A stretch of 42,115 bases of DNA from Paracoccaceae bacterium (GTDB taxonomy: Bacteria; Pseudomonadota; Alphaproteobacteria; Rhodobacterales; Rhodobacteraceae): positions 1 to 42,115 of the forward strand of contig JALQYS010000093.1 of NCBI GenBank assembly GCA_023254015.1, in the 5' to 3' direction. The notes beneath the pieces were generated by a model. That model saw only the letters and a program-made list of their open reading frames with translations. It had not been told where the DNA came from and searched no databases. A program made the translations under genes and the position numbers. Below, piece by piece: positions 24,555 through 33,569 of the stretch. Position 1 is the first letter of the stretch. Each line of letters opens with the position of its first letter.

Positions 24555-25652
24555 TCAGTTCACCACAAACTCCGCATGTAGCGCGCCCGCAGCATTTATG
24601 CTTTTCAGAATGTTGATCATGTCATGCGGCGCGACGCCCAGCGCGTTCAAACCCGCGACCACCTCTGAGAGGCTTGTGGATCCGCTTACCTCCGCCAGAC
24701 CGGTTCCAGGCTCGGCCTGCATGTCGATCGAAGTTTGCGGCACAACGATGGTTTCACCTTCGGCGAAGGGGTTGGGCTGTACGACCATGGCGCTCTCCTC
24801 CACCCGCAAGGTCAGATTGCCCTGTGCCACGGCCACCCGGCTGATGCGCACATCCTGCCCCATCACAATCGTCCCGGAACGCTGATCGACCACGACGCGA
24901 GCTCGGGTTTCCGGCTCGACAGCAATATTCTCGACCCGGCTCAGAACATGGGCGGGCGAGCCATTTTGAATGCGCTGCAGATCCAACAGCACCGTGCCTG
25001 CATCCAGCATCCGCGCCGCCCCCCGCCCGAGGTCAGCGTTGATAGCTCCCTCGATCCGTGCTGCCGTGGTGAAATCGGGGCTGCGCAGGGCAAGCCGCAG
25101 ATCATCAAGCGCGGTGAAATCGAATTCCACCTCACGCTCGACATAGGCGCCTGCAGGGATGGTCCCCGCTGTCGGAACGCCTTGAACAACCCTTGCGGCT
25201 TCACCTGCGGCCGACATGCCACCAGCGATGATGGTCCCCTGGGCCACAGCATAGATCTGGCCATCCGCGCCATTCAGTGGCGTCATGACAAGCGTGCCAC
25301 CAAGCAGGCTTTTTGCATCGCCAATCGCCGAAACGGTCACGTCGATGCGGCCACCGGCCCGGGCAAAGGGCGGCAAGTTGGCGGTCACGAAAACCGCGGC
25401 GACATTCTTTGGCCGGAATTCTTCTCCGGTGATGTTCACGCCAAGCCGCTCAAGCAGGTTTGACATGATCTCTTCCGTGAATGGCGCATTCCGAATCCCA
25501 TCGCCGGTGCCGTTCAAGCCGACAACAAGGCCATAACCCACCAGGTCATTGCCTCGAACACCATCAAACTCGACCAGATCCTTGATGCGGACAGGCCCTG
25601 CCTGTGCAACGGCCGGTGCAAGGCATAACACCAGAATCAAAGGCTTAAGCAT
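24555..25652 (-). CDS. flgI: Flagellar P-ring protein FlgI
   Basis: A 365-residue periplasmic P-ring protein with a signal peptide (MLKPLILVLCLAPAVAQAG), then the FlgI signatures RIKDLVEFDGVRGNDLVGYG, LVVGLNGTGDGIRNAPFT and PKNVAAVFVTANLPPFARAG. The C-terminus has SLSEVVAGLNALGVAPHDMI. It is the last gene of flgE-flgK-flgL-flgI and overlaps flgL by 1 base. FlgA, its chaperone, is in the rod operon. Confidence 0.97.
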   Translation of the reverse strand: MLKPLILVLCLAPAVAQAGPVRIKDLVEFDGVRGNDLVGYGLVVGLNGTGDGIRNAPFTEEIMSNLLERLGVNITGEEFRPKNVAAVFVTANLPPFARAGGRIDVTVSAIGDAKSLLGGTLVMTPLNGADGQIYAVAQGTIIAGGMSAAGEAARVVQGVPTAGTIPAGAYVEREVEFDFTALDDLRLALRSPDFTTAARIEGAINADLGRGAARMLDAGTVLLDLQRIQNGSPAHVLSRVENIAVEPETRARVVVDQRSGTIVMGQDVRISRVAVAQGNLTLRVEESAMVVQPNPFAEGETIVVPQTSIDMQAEPGTGLAEVSGSTSLSEVVAGLNALGVAPHDMINILKSINAAGALHAEFVVN

Positions 25653-26659
25653 CAGAGGTAATCCGCAAGGCTTAGGCGCGAAATCCGCGCGGTGAGGGTG
25701 TAGATCAGTTGCAGCTGGGTTTCGGCATCCTGTAGGCGGGTCGCCGTTTCGTAGGGATCAATCTCAACCATTCCGGTCCGGGCCATGCCAAGGCCTGCCG
25801 CTTCGCTTTCGTTTCGGGTTTGCGCCGTATCGATCTGGGCCTGGGCCCGGCCAAGCCGGGCGGCCAGATAGGCGCGGTCGGTTTCGCCCGCCAACAAGAC
25901 CTCCCCGGCGCGTTGGGCAAGATCTCTCTGCAAATCAGCCTGCCCCGGAAAAATTCCCCGGTCGATCAAGGACGCCATCGCCAGCCCCTTCAGGGTCTGA
26001 CGCAACGCCGGGTCATTTGCCGTCACATCAAGGGCCACGCTCTCGCCAACGGCAACCGGAACAGGCACCAGATTCCCGCCGCCCAGATACATCGTCTCCT
26101 GGTAGCCGCCCGGGGCAGAGAACCAGCTGTCAACTGCGGCCTCGACCGAGGCGACATCCGTCGCGCCGGCGGCCGTGATGGCGGTTTCCAACGCCACCAT
26201 TAGCGTTTCGGTCGAAGCCACAGCCGACCCGTTTGTGTTCATTCCGGCAAAAAGGGTTCTGTCGCCAAACCGGGTATTGAGCGTCGAGATTGTCGACTGC
26301 AACGCGGCATGCGCCGTGGAAGCCGCCGTCTTTACATGGGTCGTGGCAGCTGTTCCCGACGATGCAATCAGCCCATTTGCCGCCTCAAGCGTCATACTGG
26401 AGATCGTGGCAAGCCCGGTCTGCATCGCTTCGGTGAAAAGTGCCAGCTCACGGGTCACTGCTCCATAGCCGCCAAGACGGGCAAGGCTGGCATCAATTGC
26501 CAGAAGCGGCCCCATGTCACCCGACAGATGCCTGGGCGTGTCCGCCGCTTTGCCCTCGGTCAATTCGGTCGACAGACGCATGATGTCCGACTTCGCCCGT
26601 GAGGTGTGCTGTCGCAGAATGTTTGATTGCGCAAGGTCGCCGAAGCCGATCAAGGACAT
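25652..26659 (-). CDS. flgL: Hook-filament junction protein FlgL (flagellin-like)
   Basis: A 335-residue flagellin-fold protein. The N-terminus has heptads (LRQHTSRAKSDIMRLSTELT) and the C-terminus is NESEAAGLGMARTGMVEIDP followed by TRLQDAETQLQLIYTLTARI, similar to the D0 domain of FlgL and flagellin. It follows flgK, as flgL normally does. FlgL joins hook to filament. Overall similarity to flagellins is recognisable, but the position after flgK and the size favour FlgL. Confidence 0.88.
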   Translation of the reverse strand: MSLIGFGDLAQSNILRQHTSRAKSDIMRLSTELTEGKAADTPRHLSGDMGPLLAIDASLARLGGYGAVTRELALFTEAMQTGLATISSMTLEAANGLIASSGTAATTHVKTAASTAHAALQSTISTLNTRFGDRTLFAGMNTNGSAVASTETLMVALETAITAAGATDVASVEAAVDSWFSAPGGYQETMYLGGGNLVPVPVAVGESVALDVTANDPALRQTLKGLAMASLIDRGIFPGQADLQRDLAQRAGEVLLAGETDRAYLAARLGRAQAQIDTAQTRNESEAAGLGMARTGMVEIDPYETATRLQDAETQLQLIYTLTARISRLSLADYL

Positions 26660-26662
26660 GGT

Positions 26663-28120
26663 CTACATCCCAAGCAAGGTATCAATCATCTCGCCAATGG
26701 TCTGGATAACCTTGGCGTTCGCGGTGTAGGCCTGTTCGACAAGAAGAAGCGACTGCATCTCCTGATCTGTATCGACCCCGCCGGCGAGTTCGATCTGGAC
26801 CAGCGCATCGGTTCGGGCGGCGGCATAGCTTGTTTCGCTCTCTGCCGTCAGCCGGCCAGACACCATGGCTGACAGCATGTCACCTTGAAGAGCAGAAAAG
26901 CTGCGGGCGGCGGCCATGAACTGACCCGAGGCAGGCACCCGCGCCGCAGTGAGCGCACCTTGCAGGGATATCAGACCAGCCGCGTTGCCTGAAGGTCCGG
27001 GCGTCAGGGCCTGCATCCCATCGCGCAGCCGCCAAAGTGCCCCGCCCTGGCGTGGGTCGGCGGCTGCGTTCATTTGCAATCTTTGCGCCAGACCCACCTC
27101 ATTGGCGGGCAGAAAGGCTCCGCCATCATCGGTGAAAAGGCCGGGCTGCCCGACGGACAGCGTGGGGTCGACAGCCGGATCGGCAAAACGTTCCACCAGA
27201 TCGCGGGCAAGCGCATCAAGCTTGGCCTGTGCCTCGGGTGCAAGACTGTCGCGCACCGTGAAATGCGCGGACAGCGTTCCGCCTGCAATCGGGCTGCCTG
27301 CCCCCGAAGAGGAAACCGGCCTTCCGTTCAACATCAGGCCAGAGAGACTGCCCGCCCCTATCGACATCTCGGGCATGATTATGCCAGCAGGATCAAAACC
27401 GAACACCGCAGGCTGACCGTCAAGCAGCGCAGCGCCCCCGCTTGTGTAAAGGGCGATTTGGCCATCATCTTTGGCGATTTCACGCAAGGGCACGATTTTT
27501 GCGATGCTGTCGATCAGGCTTTGGCGCTGGTCGATCAACGCCGACGGGTCACGTGTTCCGGCGTAGCTGGCCCGGATGTGACTGTTAAGTTCCGAAATCT
27601 GCACGAGCGTTCGGTTCAGATTGTCGACGTCGGCTTCGATGCGGTCATCGGCATCGGCGCGCGCGGTTTGTACCGCTTGCGCGGCGCTTCCGATCTGACT
27701 TGCCAGATTGCGTGCCGTCTCCATCACGCGGGCAAGCCTTGCTTCGGACTCGGGCAGAGAAGTGGCCTCCATCAGCGCCGCATCGAATTCGGCAATGCGC
27801 CCACCCAGAGAGACGGCGCTGTCCGTCGTGCCGACCGCCGCCTCAAGCCGCTGCAGAAAGGCCAAAGTCGTCTGTCGTTCACCCTGGGCGGCCTCGGCCC
27901 GGCGGCGGTCGGAAAGGAGGATGGGGTCGACGTGCCGGTGGACGCCCACGATCCTGACACCCTGCCCCGTCAGACCGATGCTGCGCGGCGTGGTGATGAT
28001 CTCGCGGCGCCCGTATCCCTTTGTCGTGGCATTCGCGATGTTGGAAGAGACCAGCTCGGCAGCCTTGGCGGCGGCAGACAGGCCGGAAAGCGCGCTGGAA
28101 AGACTGCCCGAGATGCTCAT
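26663..28120 (-). CDS. flgK: Hook-associated protein FlgK
   Basis: A 485-residue hook-filament junction protein. The N-terminus SSALSGLSAAAKAAELVSSN with IANATTKGYGRRE is the family signature. The C-terminal D0 helix is LLLVEQAYTANAKVIQTIGE followed by MIDTLLGM, also typical. The middle carries DPSALIDQRQSLIDSIAKI, a common FlgK stretch. It lies 6 bases after flgE and 3 bases before flgL. Length is somewhat shorter than the E. coli protein (about 547), as usual in alphaproteobacteria. Confidence 0.95.
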   Translation of the reverse strand: MSISGSLSSALSGLSAAAKAAELVSSNIANATTKGYGRREIITTPRSIGLTGQGVRIVGVHRHVDPILLSDRRRAEAAQGERQTTLAFLQRLEAAVGTTDSAVSLGGRIAEFDAALMEATSLPESEARLARVMETARNLASQIGSAAQAVQTARADADDRIEADVDNLNRTLVQISELNSHIRASYAGTRDPSALIDQRQSLIDSIAKIVPLREIAKDDGQIALYTSGGAALLDGQPAVFGFDPAGIIMPEMSIGAGSLSGLMLNGRPVSSSGAGSPIAGGTLSAHFTVRDSLAPEAQAKLDALARDLVERFADPAVDPTLSVGQPGLFTDDGGAFLPANEVGLAQRLQMNAAADPRQGGALWRLRDGMQALTPGPSGNAAGLISLQGALTAARVPASGQFMAAARSFSALQGDMLSAMVSGRLTAESETSYAAARTDALVQIELAGGVDTDQEMQSLLLVEQAYTANAKVIQTIGEMIDTLLGM

Positions 28121-28126
28121 CTCTTA

Positions 28127-29431
28127 TCACCGTTTGATGTTCGTGGTTTCTTGCAGCATTTCGTCGACGGTCTGGATCACCTTGGCATTGGACGAATAGG
28201 CCCGCTGGGTCTGGATCAGCTGCGTCAATTCCGCGGCAACGTCGGTGGCCGATTCCTCACGCGAGTAGCCCACCGTCGAACCTGTCGGCCCGTCACCGGC
28301 ATCCCAAAGATAGAACGGGCCCGATTCCGGCGAGATCTGGTAGCTTTGGTCGTTCAGTGCAATCAAACCATTGGGATTGGGAACATCGACGACGGGCAAC
28401 TGATAGATCCGTCGGGTAAAGCCCTGATCGTAAACCCCATAAAGGAAGCCTTTTTCATCCACCTCGACCGAGGTCAAAGTGGCCACGGTGGTGCCGTTCT
28501 TCGAAATGGCGACAGGTGAGAAGGTGCTGGCAAGCTGTGTCATGCCATTGGCTTCACCCAGCTCACCGATATCAAGGGCGATCGTGCCGCCACCGACGCT
28601 GAGGCTGATCGCACCGGTTGCGGGATCGTAGGCCCCGCCCGATGTGGCCGTGACAGATGCCAGCGTGCCCCCGCCAAGCTCGGTGTCGTTGAAGGTCAGG
28701 ACATATTCGCCAATCACGGCCCCGCCCGAGGCGCTGTCACGCACCTGCATCGTCCAGGTATTGGAACTGCCCGTCGCCGGAACGGTGGGGGTAAACGTGA
28801 ACTCCAGAGCCTCGGACGTTCCAAGGTTGCCGAAATATTCCACCGACAGATCATGCGGCGTTCCGGCGGAACCTGCCACGCTGTCAGTGGCAGGCAGGTT
28901 GACGCCCAGACGCATCTGAGTGGTGGGGTTGCCGACATACTGGTTTGCGTTGATCCGCACAGGTTCCAGCGCAGCCATCGTGTCGCGCGGATAGGTGTTC
29001 AGGGATCCATCGGGGTTTGCCGGCCATCCCATCAGCACCTGCCCGGTTGCCGTGCGCAAGACCCCTTCGGAATCCGCCCGGAAAGAGCCGGTCGTGACCA
29101 GCGAAATCGGATAGGACCCCGAGCTGGAATTCAGCGCGCTAGCCTCGGTCACGGCAAGAAAGCCACGACCATCGATCGCCAGATCGGTGGGATTGGTCGT
29201 GGCAATCAGCGGCCCCCGATCATCGATCAGGCGAAAGTTGGTGGTCCGCACACCGCCAGCGGAATAGCTGGTTTTGGAGTTGCCATGGATCACGACGGAA
29301 TGGAAATCCGTCTGCGCACGTTTGTAGCCATAGGTGGCCGAGTTGGCGATATTGTCTGAAATGGTGGCAAGGCGGTTGGCATTTGCGTTCAGCCCGGCCA
29401 CCCCGGCATTCAGCGAGGAAGAAATCGTCAT
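28127..29431 (-). CDS. flgE: Flagellar hook protein FlgE
   Basis: A 434-residue hook protein. The N-terminus SSLNAGVAGLNANANRLATI with SDNIANSATYGYKRA is the hook signature, and the C-terminus is YSREESATDVAAELTQLIQT with QRAYSSNAKVIQTVDEML. The middle has an insert of variable beta domains (about 140-340), normal for hook subunits. It is the first gene of the leftward operon flgE-flgK-flgL-flgI. A CtrA-like site lies 53 bases upstream of the start. The hook scaffold gene flgD and the length regulator fliK are not adjacent and not in the window. Confidence 0.96.
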   Translation of the reverse strand: MTISSSLNAGVAGLNANANRLATISDNIANSATYGYKRAQTDFHSVVIHGNSKTSYSAGGVRTTNFRLIDDRGPLIATTNPTDLAIDGRGFLAVTEASALNSSSGSYPISLVTTGSFRADSEGVLRTATGQVLMGWPANPDGSLNTYPRDTMAALEPVRINANQYVGNPTTQMRLGVNLPATDSVAGSAGTPHDLSVEYFGNLGTSEALEFTFTPTVPATGSSNTWTMQVRDSASGGAVIGEYVLTFNDTELGGGTLASVTATSGGAYDPATGAISLSVGGGTIALDIGELGEANGMTQLASTFSPVAISKNGTTVATLTSVEVDEKGFLYGVYDQGFTRRIYQLPVVDVPNPNGLIALNDQSYQISPESGPFYLWDAGDGPTGSTVGYSREESATDVAAELTQLIQTQRAYSSNAKVIQTVDEMLQETTNIKR

Positions 29432-29483
29432 CGAGGGCGCCTTTCTGCAGCTTCGTGTGGGCTGCAGAGTGGCGCGCGATCCC

Positions 29484-29499
29484 TTAAGATCGGCCTAAC
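29484..29499. promoter_or_regulatory. CtrA-like site upstream of flgE
   Basis: TTAA-N7-CTAAC, one mismatch from TTAA-N7-TTAAC, in the 90-base gap between motB (stop) and flgE (start at 29431). It suggests that flgE has its own promoter apart from motB. Confidence 0.55.
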
Positions 29500-29521
29500 G
29501 GATAAAATTTTCTGCTTTCGG

Positions 29522-30364
29522 TCAGCGATCCCTGCGCAAGAGGATGATCTCGATGCGGTTGTTGCGCAGCGCGGTCGGGTCGGCGGTCACGGGTTTGCGG
29601 TTGGCATGGCCTGTGACCCGCGCAACCCGGGCCAGATCCAATCCCTTGCCCTCCAGCAAAAGTCGCATTTCCTGCGCCCGCGCGGTCGAAAGATCCCAAC
29701 TCGGGTCCTCTTTCAGGGGCAGGGGATAGGCCCGCACATGCCCATTCACCGCAACCTCGTTGGTGGCAAGCGCCAGCGTGTCAGAGACCAGGCCGGCGAT
29801 ATCGCGCAAAAGCGGTGTCGGTTCGGACGACTCGGGCTGGAAGAGCGGCGTTTCCTCCAGATCAAAGACCTCGATGACCAGACCTTCGTCGGTGACACGC
29901 GTCACGACGTGGCGCATCAGGCGCTCCATCGTCATGCTTTCACCGCTTTTGGCGGCCAGGGACTTTTCAACCTCGGCCAGGTTCTGGGTTTCGGTCTGGG
30001 ACGCAGCACTGTCCATGCCCGAGGCTTCGCCCTGCGCCTTGTCAGCATCGGTCGGGTTTTGATCTGTGGCACCCGTGCCATTCTGCGCCAGCGTGTTTTC
30101 GGTGAATGTGCTGTCGCCGCCAAAGGCGCCATCCCCACCGCCCGAAACCCGGTTCACCGGGATCGTCGGATTGAAATAGTCAGCAATCCCCTTGCGTTGT
30201 TTTTCTGTCGTCGCATTCAACAGCCACATCAGCATGAAGAAGGCCATCATGGCCGTCACGAAGTCGGCATAGGCAACTTTCCAGGCACCACCATGATGCC
30301 CGCCGCCCTGAACGACCTTCTTCCGCTTGATGATGACTGGCGCGGCATTCCCCTGCCCGGCCAT
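29522..30364 (-). CDS. motB: Flagellar stator protein MotB
   Basis: A 280-residue stator subunit. The N-terminus is basic (VIIKRKKVVQGGGHHGGAWK) and precedes the single membrane helix YADFVTAMMAFFMLMWLLNA, in which the Asp is the proton-carrying residue. An acidic/Gln linker follows, and then an OmpA-type peptidoglycan-binding domain (HVRAYPLPLKEDPSWDLSTA, RAQEMRLLLEGKGLDLARVA, NRKPVTADPTALRNNRIEII). The YADF version and lack of polar residues typical of PomB suggest proton, not sodium, coupling. The gene is alone on its transcript, 10 kb from motA. Confidence 0.96.
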   Translation of the reverse strand: MAGQGNAAPVIIKRKKVVQGGGHHGGAWKVAYADFVTAMMAFFMLMWLLNATTEKQRKGIADYFNPTIPVNRVSGGGDGAFGGDSTFTENTLAQNGTGATDQNPTDADKAQGEASGMDSAASQTETQNLAEVEKSLAAKSGESMTMERLMRHVVTRVTDEGLVIEVFDLEETPLFQPESSEPTPLLRDIAGLVSDTLALATNEVAVNGHVRAYPLPLKEDPSWDLSTARAQEMRLLLEGKGLDLARVARVTGHANRKPVTADPTALRNNRIEIILLRRDR

Positions 30365-30412
30365 TCACACACCCAAAGTCTTACACCCAAGCGAAGATTT
30401 ACCCGGTTCAGG

Positions 30413-30428
30413 GTTTAGCAGGGGTTAA
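30413..30428. promoter_or_regulatory. CtrA-like site upstream of motB
   Basis: On the minus strand TTAA-N7-TAAAC, one mismatch from TTAA-N7-TTAAC. It lies 49 bases upstream of the motB start, between motB and the terminator of the RND gene. Confidence 0.55.
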
Positions 30429-30445
30429 GAAATGGCATTTTACGG

Positions 30446-30470
30446 AAAAGGCGGGCGGTCAGAGCGCCCG
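30446..30470 (-). terminator. Terminator of the RND efflux operon
   Basis: On the minus strand CGGGCG - 7-base loop - CGCCCG, then CC and TTTT. The hairpin overlaps the last codons and the stop codon of the RND gene and separates it from motB, which is on the same strand downstream. Confidence 0.65.
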
Positions 30471-33400
30471 TCTTGGCCCGAAAAGCCACCACTTGCGGCG
30501 GGGTTTGCGCACATCGTCGGGCGACACCAGCATCAGAAGCGATGGCGTGACGATCAGCGTGAGGATGGTGGCGAAAGCCAGGCCATAGACGATGGCCGAC
30601 GAGAGCGAGATCCACCATTGCGTGGACGGCGCGCCGATGGTGGTTTCGTGGTTCAAAAGCTCAAGGTTCAGGCCAAAGGCAATGGGCAAGACGCCGAAAA
30701 TCGCGGTGAGTGCCGTCAGCACGACCGGACGCGACCTTTCGCGGCAGGTTTCCAGAATGGCTTCGATCTTGGTCATGCCCCGGTGGCGCAGATCGTCATA
30801 GGTGGCGATCAGCACGATGTTGTTGTTCACCACCACGCCCGCCAGCGCGATCACCCCGATGCCCGTCATCACCACACCGAACGGCTGGCCCATGATCATC
30901 AACCCCAGGAACACGCCGATGGTCGACATGAGCACGGCCGACAGCACAAGGCCCACCGAGATGAACTTGTTGAACTGCGCCAGAAGCACCGCAAAGATCA
31001 GGAACAGCGCCGCGACAAAGGCCTTGGCCAGGAAGGCGCCGGCCTCGGCCTGCTCTTCATCCTCGCCCGCCATGGTCCAGCGATAGCCGGCGCTGACCAG
31101 ATCACCGCTGCGGAACTCCGCCTCGACCAGCTTTGCCACGGCGTCGCGCACCGGCTGTTCCTGAACACCCGCGGCAATGCCCGCCTGAATGGTGATGGTG
31201 CGTGCCCCGTCAATCCGGGTCAGCGTGCCGACTGTGGCCGCAGGCTGGCGGGTGACGAAATTGGAGATCGGCACCGGCCCGTCGGGGGTTTCGATGCGCA
31301 ACTGGTCCAGCGCCGCGATGTTGCGCTGTTCAGGCGGCAGGCGCAGCACGATGTCCACCGCGTCGTCGCTGCCCGCCGGCCGGTATTCCGTCAGCTTCAG
31401 CCCCGAGGTGACCATCTGCACCACCGCCCCCACCGCGCCAGGCGAGGCGCCATAGCGCGCCGCCTCGGCCCGGTCGACGCGAAGCTCCCAGTCGATGCCG
31501 GGCAGGGGCAGGCCGTTTGACACATCGATCACATGGTCAATGGCCGCGACCTTTTCGGCCAGATCACGCGCCAGCGCATTCAGCCCTGCCGGATCATCGG
31601 CCGACAGCCGGATCTGAATCGCCTTGCCGGTGGGCGGGCCGGCCTGCGGCACCGACACCTCGATGTCCACCCCCGGAATCCCCACCATGGCCGCGCGCAG
31701 ATCGTTCAGGATTTCGTTCGCGTTCTTGCGCTCGCGCCAATCGACGAATTCATACTGCAAGACGCCGATCGCATCAGCCGGGGCCTCGCTGGCCCCGCCG
31801 CTTTGACTGCCGACCCGGGTATAGATCGTCTTGACCCCGGGCCAGCCCAGAATCCGTTCTTCCGCCAGTTTCACCAGCGCGTCCTTTTCGTGGATCGACA
31901 GGTTGCCGCGCGCCTTGACATACAGCAGGCCATAATCCGGCTCGACGCTGGGGAAGAACTCTACCCCCTTGCCGACCTTGCCGTAAACCACGGGCACCGC
32001 GATCAGGCTGCCGACCGCCAGCATCAGCACGATCCAGGGATGCCGGATGGCCCGGCCCACCAGCGCCATATAGGCGCCGTCCTTGTGTCGGGGCGGCTCC
32101 TTGAAGGGCCGGGCGATCAGCGCGCCCAGAACGGGCACGAAGATCAGCGCATAGGCCATGGAGGCCGAAAGCGTGGCGATCAGCGTGATCGGCATGTATT
32201 TCATGAACTCACCCACCACGCCCGGCCAGAACAGCAAGGGCGAGAAGGCGGCGATGCGGGTCATCGTGGAGGCGATGACAGGGCCGGCCATGCGATGGCT
32301 GGCCTCGGCAAAGGCCTGACGGCGGTCCTGGCCTTCGGCCATGCGGCGCTCGGCGTATTCGACGACGATGATGGCGTCATCGACCAGCATGCCGACGGCA
32401 AGGATCAGGCTGAACAGCACCACAAGGTTGACGGTCAGGCCCGCCATCTGCAGCCCCAGAATGCCCATCAGGAAGCTGGCGGGAATCGCCAGCCCGATCA
32501 GGATCGAAGACCGCACCGTCAGCGCATAGAGAATGACGATGAACACCAGCACCACGGCCGTCAGGACCGAATTCTGCAGGTCCGACAGCAGTTGCCGGAT
32601 GGTGGTGGATTTATCCTGCGAGAACGACACAACCACCCCCTCGGGCAGGTCTTTCTGCAGCGCCTCGGTCACGGATTTTACCGCGTCGACAGTCTCGATC
32701 AGGTTGGCGCCCACCCGCTTTGACACCTCGATCGCCACGGCGGGCTTGCCATCCAGCCGGGTGATGGTCTCGGGGTCTTTAAGCGTGGGGCGGATTTCGG
32801 CCAGATCCATGGCGCGGACCACGGCGGTATCACTGGCCACCACGGGCAGACGCGCCACATCCTCGACCGTTTCCAGTAGCGATGGCACCTTGATGGCATA
32901 GCGGCCCTCGGCCCCTTCCATGGACCCTGCCGCGATCAGCTGGTTGTTGGCCATCGCGCCGGCAATCATGGTATCGGCCCGCAAGCCATAGGAGGACAGC
33001 TTCGCCGGGTCGATGATGACCTCGACCAGATCATCCCGCGTGCCGCGCAGACCGGCCTCCAGCACCCCCGGAATCTCTTCGATCCGGTCGCGCAAGAGAC
33101 GCCCCGCCGCCGTCAGCACCCGTTCGGGCACATCGCCCGACAAGGTGACAACCAGCACCGGGAATTCCGAGATGTTGACCTCGTTCACCGTGGGCTCATC
33201 CACCCCCGAGGGCAGGTCGCGCCGCGCGTCATCGACCTTGTTCCTGACATCGGTCAGCGCCTTGTCCAGATCGGCGCCGGCCTGAAATTCCATCAGCACG
33301 TTGCCGCCGCCCTGATAGGCGGTCGCGGTCATCTTCTTGATGCCCTGAATCGACTTCAGCGCGGTTTCTATCGGGCGCAGCAAAAGGCGCTCGCTGTCCT

Positions 33401-33569
33401 CGGGCGAGATGCCTTCGTAATGCATCGAGACATAGATGATCGGAATCTTGATATCCGGCTCGGCCTCTTTCGGGATCGACATGTAGGCCATGGTGCCGGA
33501 CAGGATCAGAAACACCAGAACCGACAGCGTCAGCCGCGTGTTGCGGATGGCAAGTTCGACAAGGTTCAT
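30459..33569 (-). CDS. RND efflux pump, inner-membrane permease
   Basis: A 1036-residue RND-superfamily antiporter. An N-terminal membrane helix (TRLTLSVLVFLILSGTMAYM) leads to two large periplasmic loops and two sets of six membrane helices. The central proton-relay motif VGMLVDDAIIVVEYAERRMA shows paired Asp, as in the HAE1 (AcrB-like) group. RPVVLTALTAIFGVLPIAFG is the matching motif in the second half. The partner adaptor gene lies upstream with a 4-base overlap. No TolC-like outer-membrane gene is in the window. The substrate cannot be told from sequence; the paired Asp argues against a CusA-type metal pump. Confidence 0.94.
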   Translation of the reverse strand: MNLVELAIRNTRLTLSVLVFLILSGTMAYMSIPKEAEPDIKIPIIYVSMHYEGISPEDSERLLLRPIETALKSIQGIKKMTATAYQGGGNVLMEFQAGADLDKALTDVRNKVDDARRDLPSGVDEPTVNEVNISEFPVLVVTLSGDVPERVLTAAGRLLRDRIEEIPGVLEAGLRGTRDDLVEVIIDPAKLSSYGLRADTMIAGAMANNQLIAAGSMEGAEGRYAIKVPSLLETVEDVARLPVVASDTAVVRAMDLAEIRPTLKDPETITRLDGKPAVAIEVSKRVGANLIETVDAVKSVTEALQKDLPEGVVVSFSQDKSTTIRQLLSDLQNSVLTAVVLVFIVILYALTVRSSILIGLAIPASFLMGILGLQMAGLTVNLVVLFSLILAVGMLVDDAIIVVEYAERRMAEGQDRRQAFAEASHRMAGPVIASTMTRIAAFSPLLFWPGVVGEFMKYMPITLIATLSASMAYALIFVPVLGALIARPFKEPPRHKDGAYMALVGRAIRHPWIVLMLAVGSLIAVPVVYGKVGKGVEFFPSVEPDYGLLYVKARGNLSIHEKDALVKLAEERILGWPGVKTIYTRVGSQSGGASEAPADAIGVLQYEFVDWRERKNANEILNDLRAAMVGIPGVDIEVSVPQAGPPTGKAIQIRLSADDPAGLNALARDLAEKVAAIDHVIDVSNGLPLPGIDWELRVDRAEAARYGASPGAVGAVVQMVTSGLKLTEYRPAGSDDAVDIVLRLPPEQRNIAALDQLRIETPDGPVPISNFVTRQPAATVGTLTRIDGARTITIQAGIAAGVQEQPVRDAVAKLVEAEFRSGDLVSAGYRWTMAGEDEEQAEAGAFLAKAFVAALFLIFAVLLAQFNKFISVGLVLSAVLMSTIGVFLGLMIMGQPFGVVMTGIGVIALAGVVVNNNIVLIATYDDLRHRGMTKIEAILETCRERSRPVVLTALTAIFGVLPIAFGLNLELLNHETTIGAPSTQWWISLSSAIVYGLAFATILTLIVTPSLLMLVSPDDVRKPRRKWWLFGPRRAL

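Noticed and set aside
31533..32723. 396-codon plus-strand open frame opposite the RND permease
   Set aside because: Antisense shadow of a clear RND gene with low-complexity Gln/His/Asp-rich translation.
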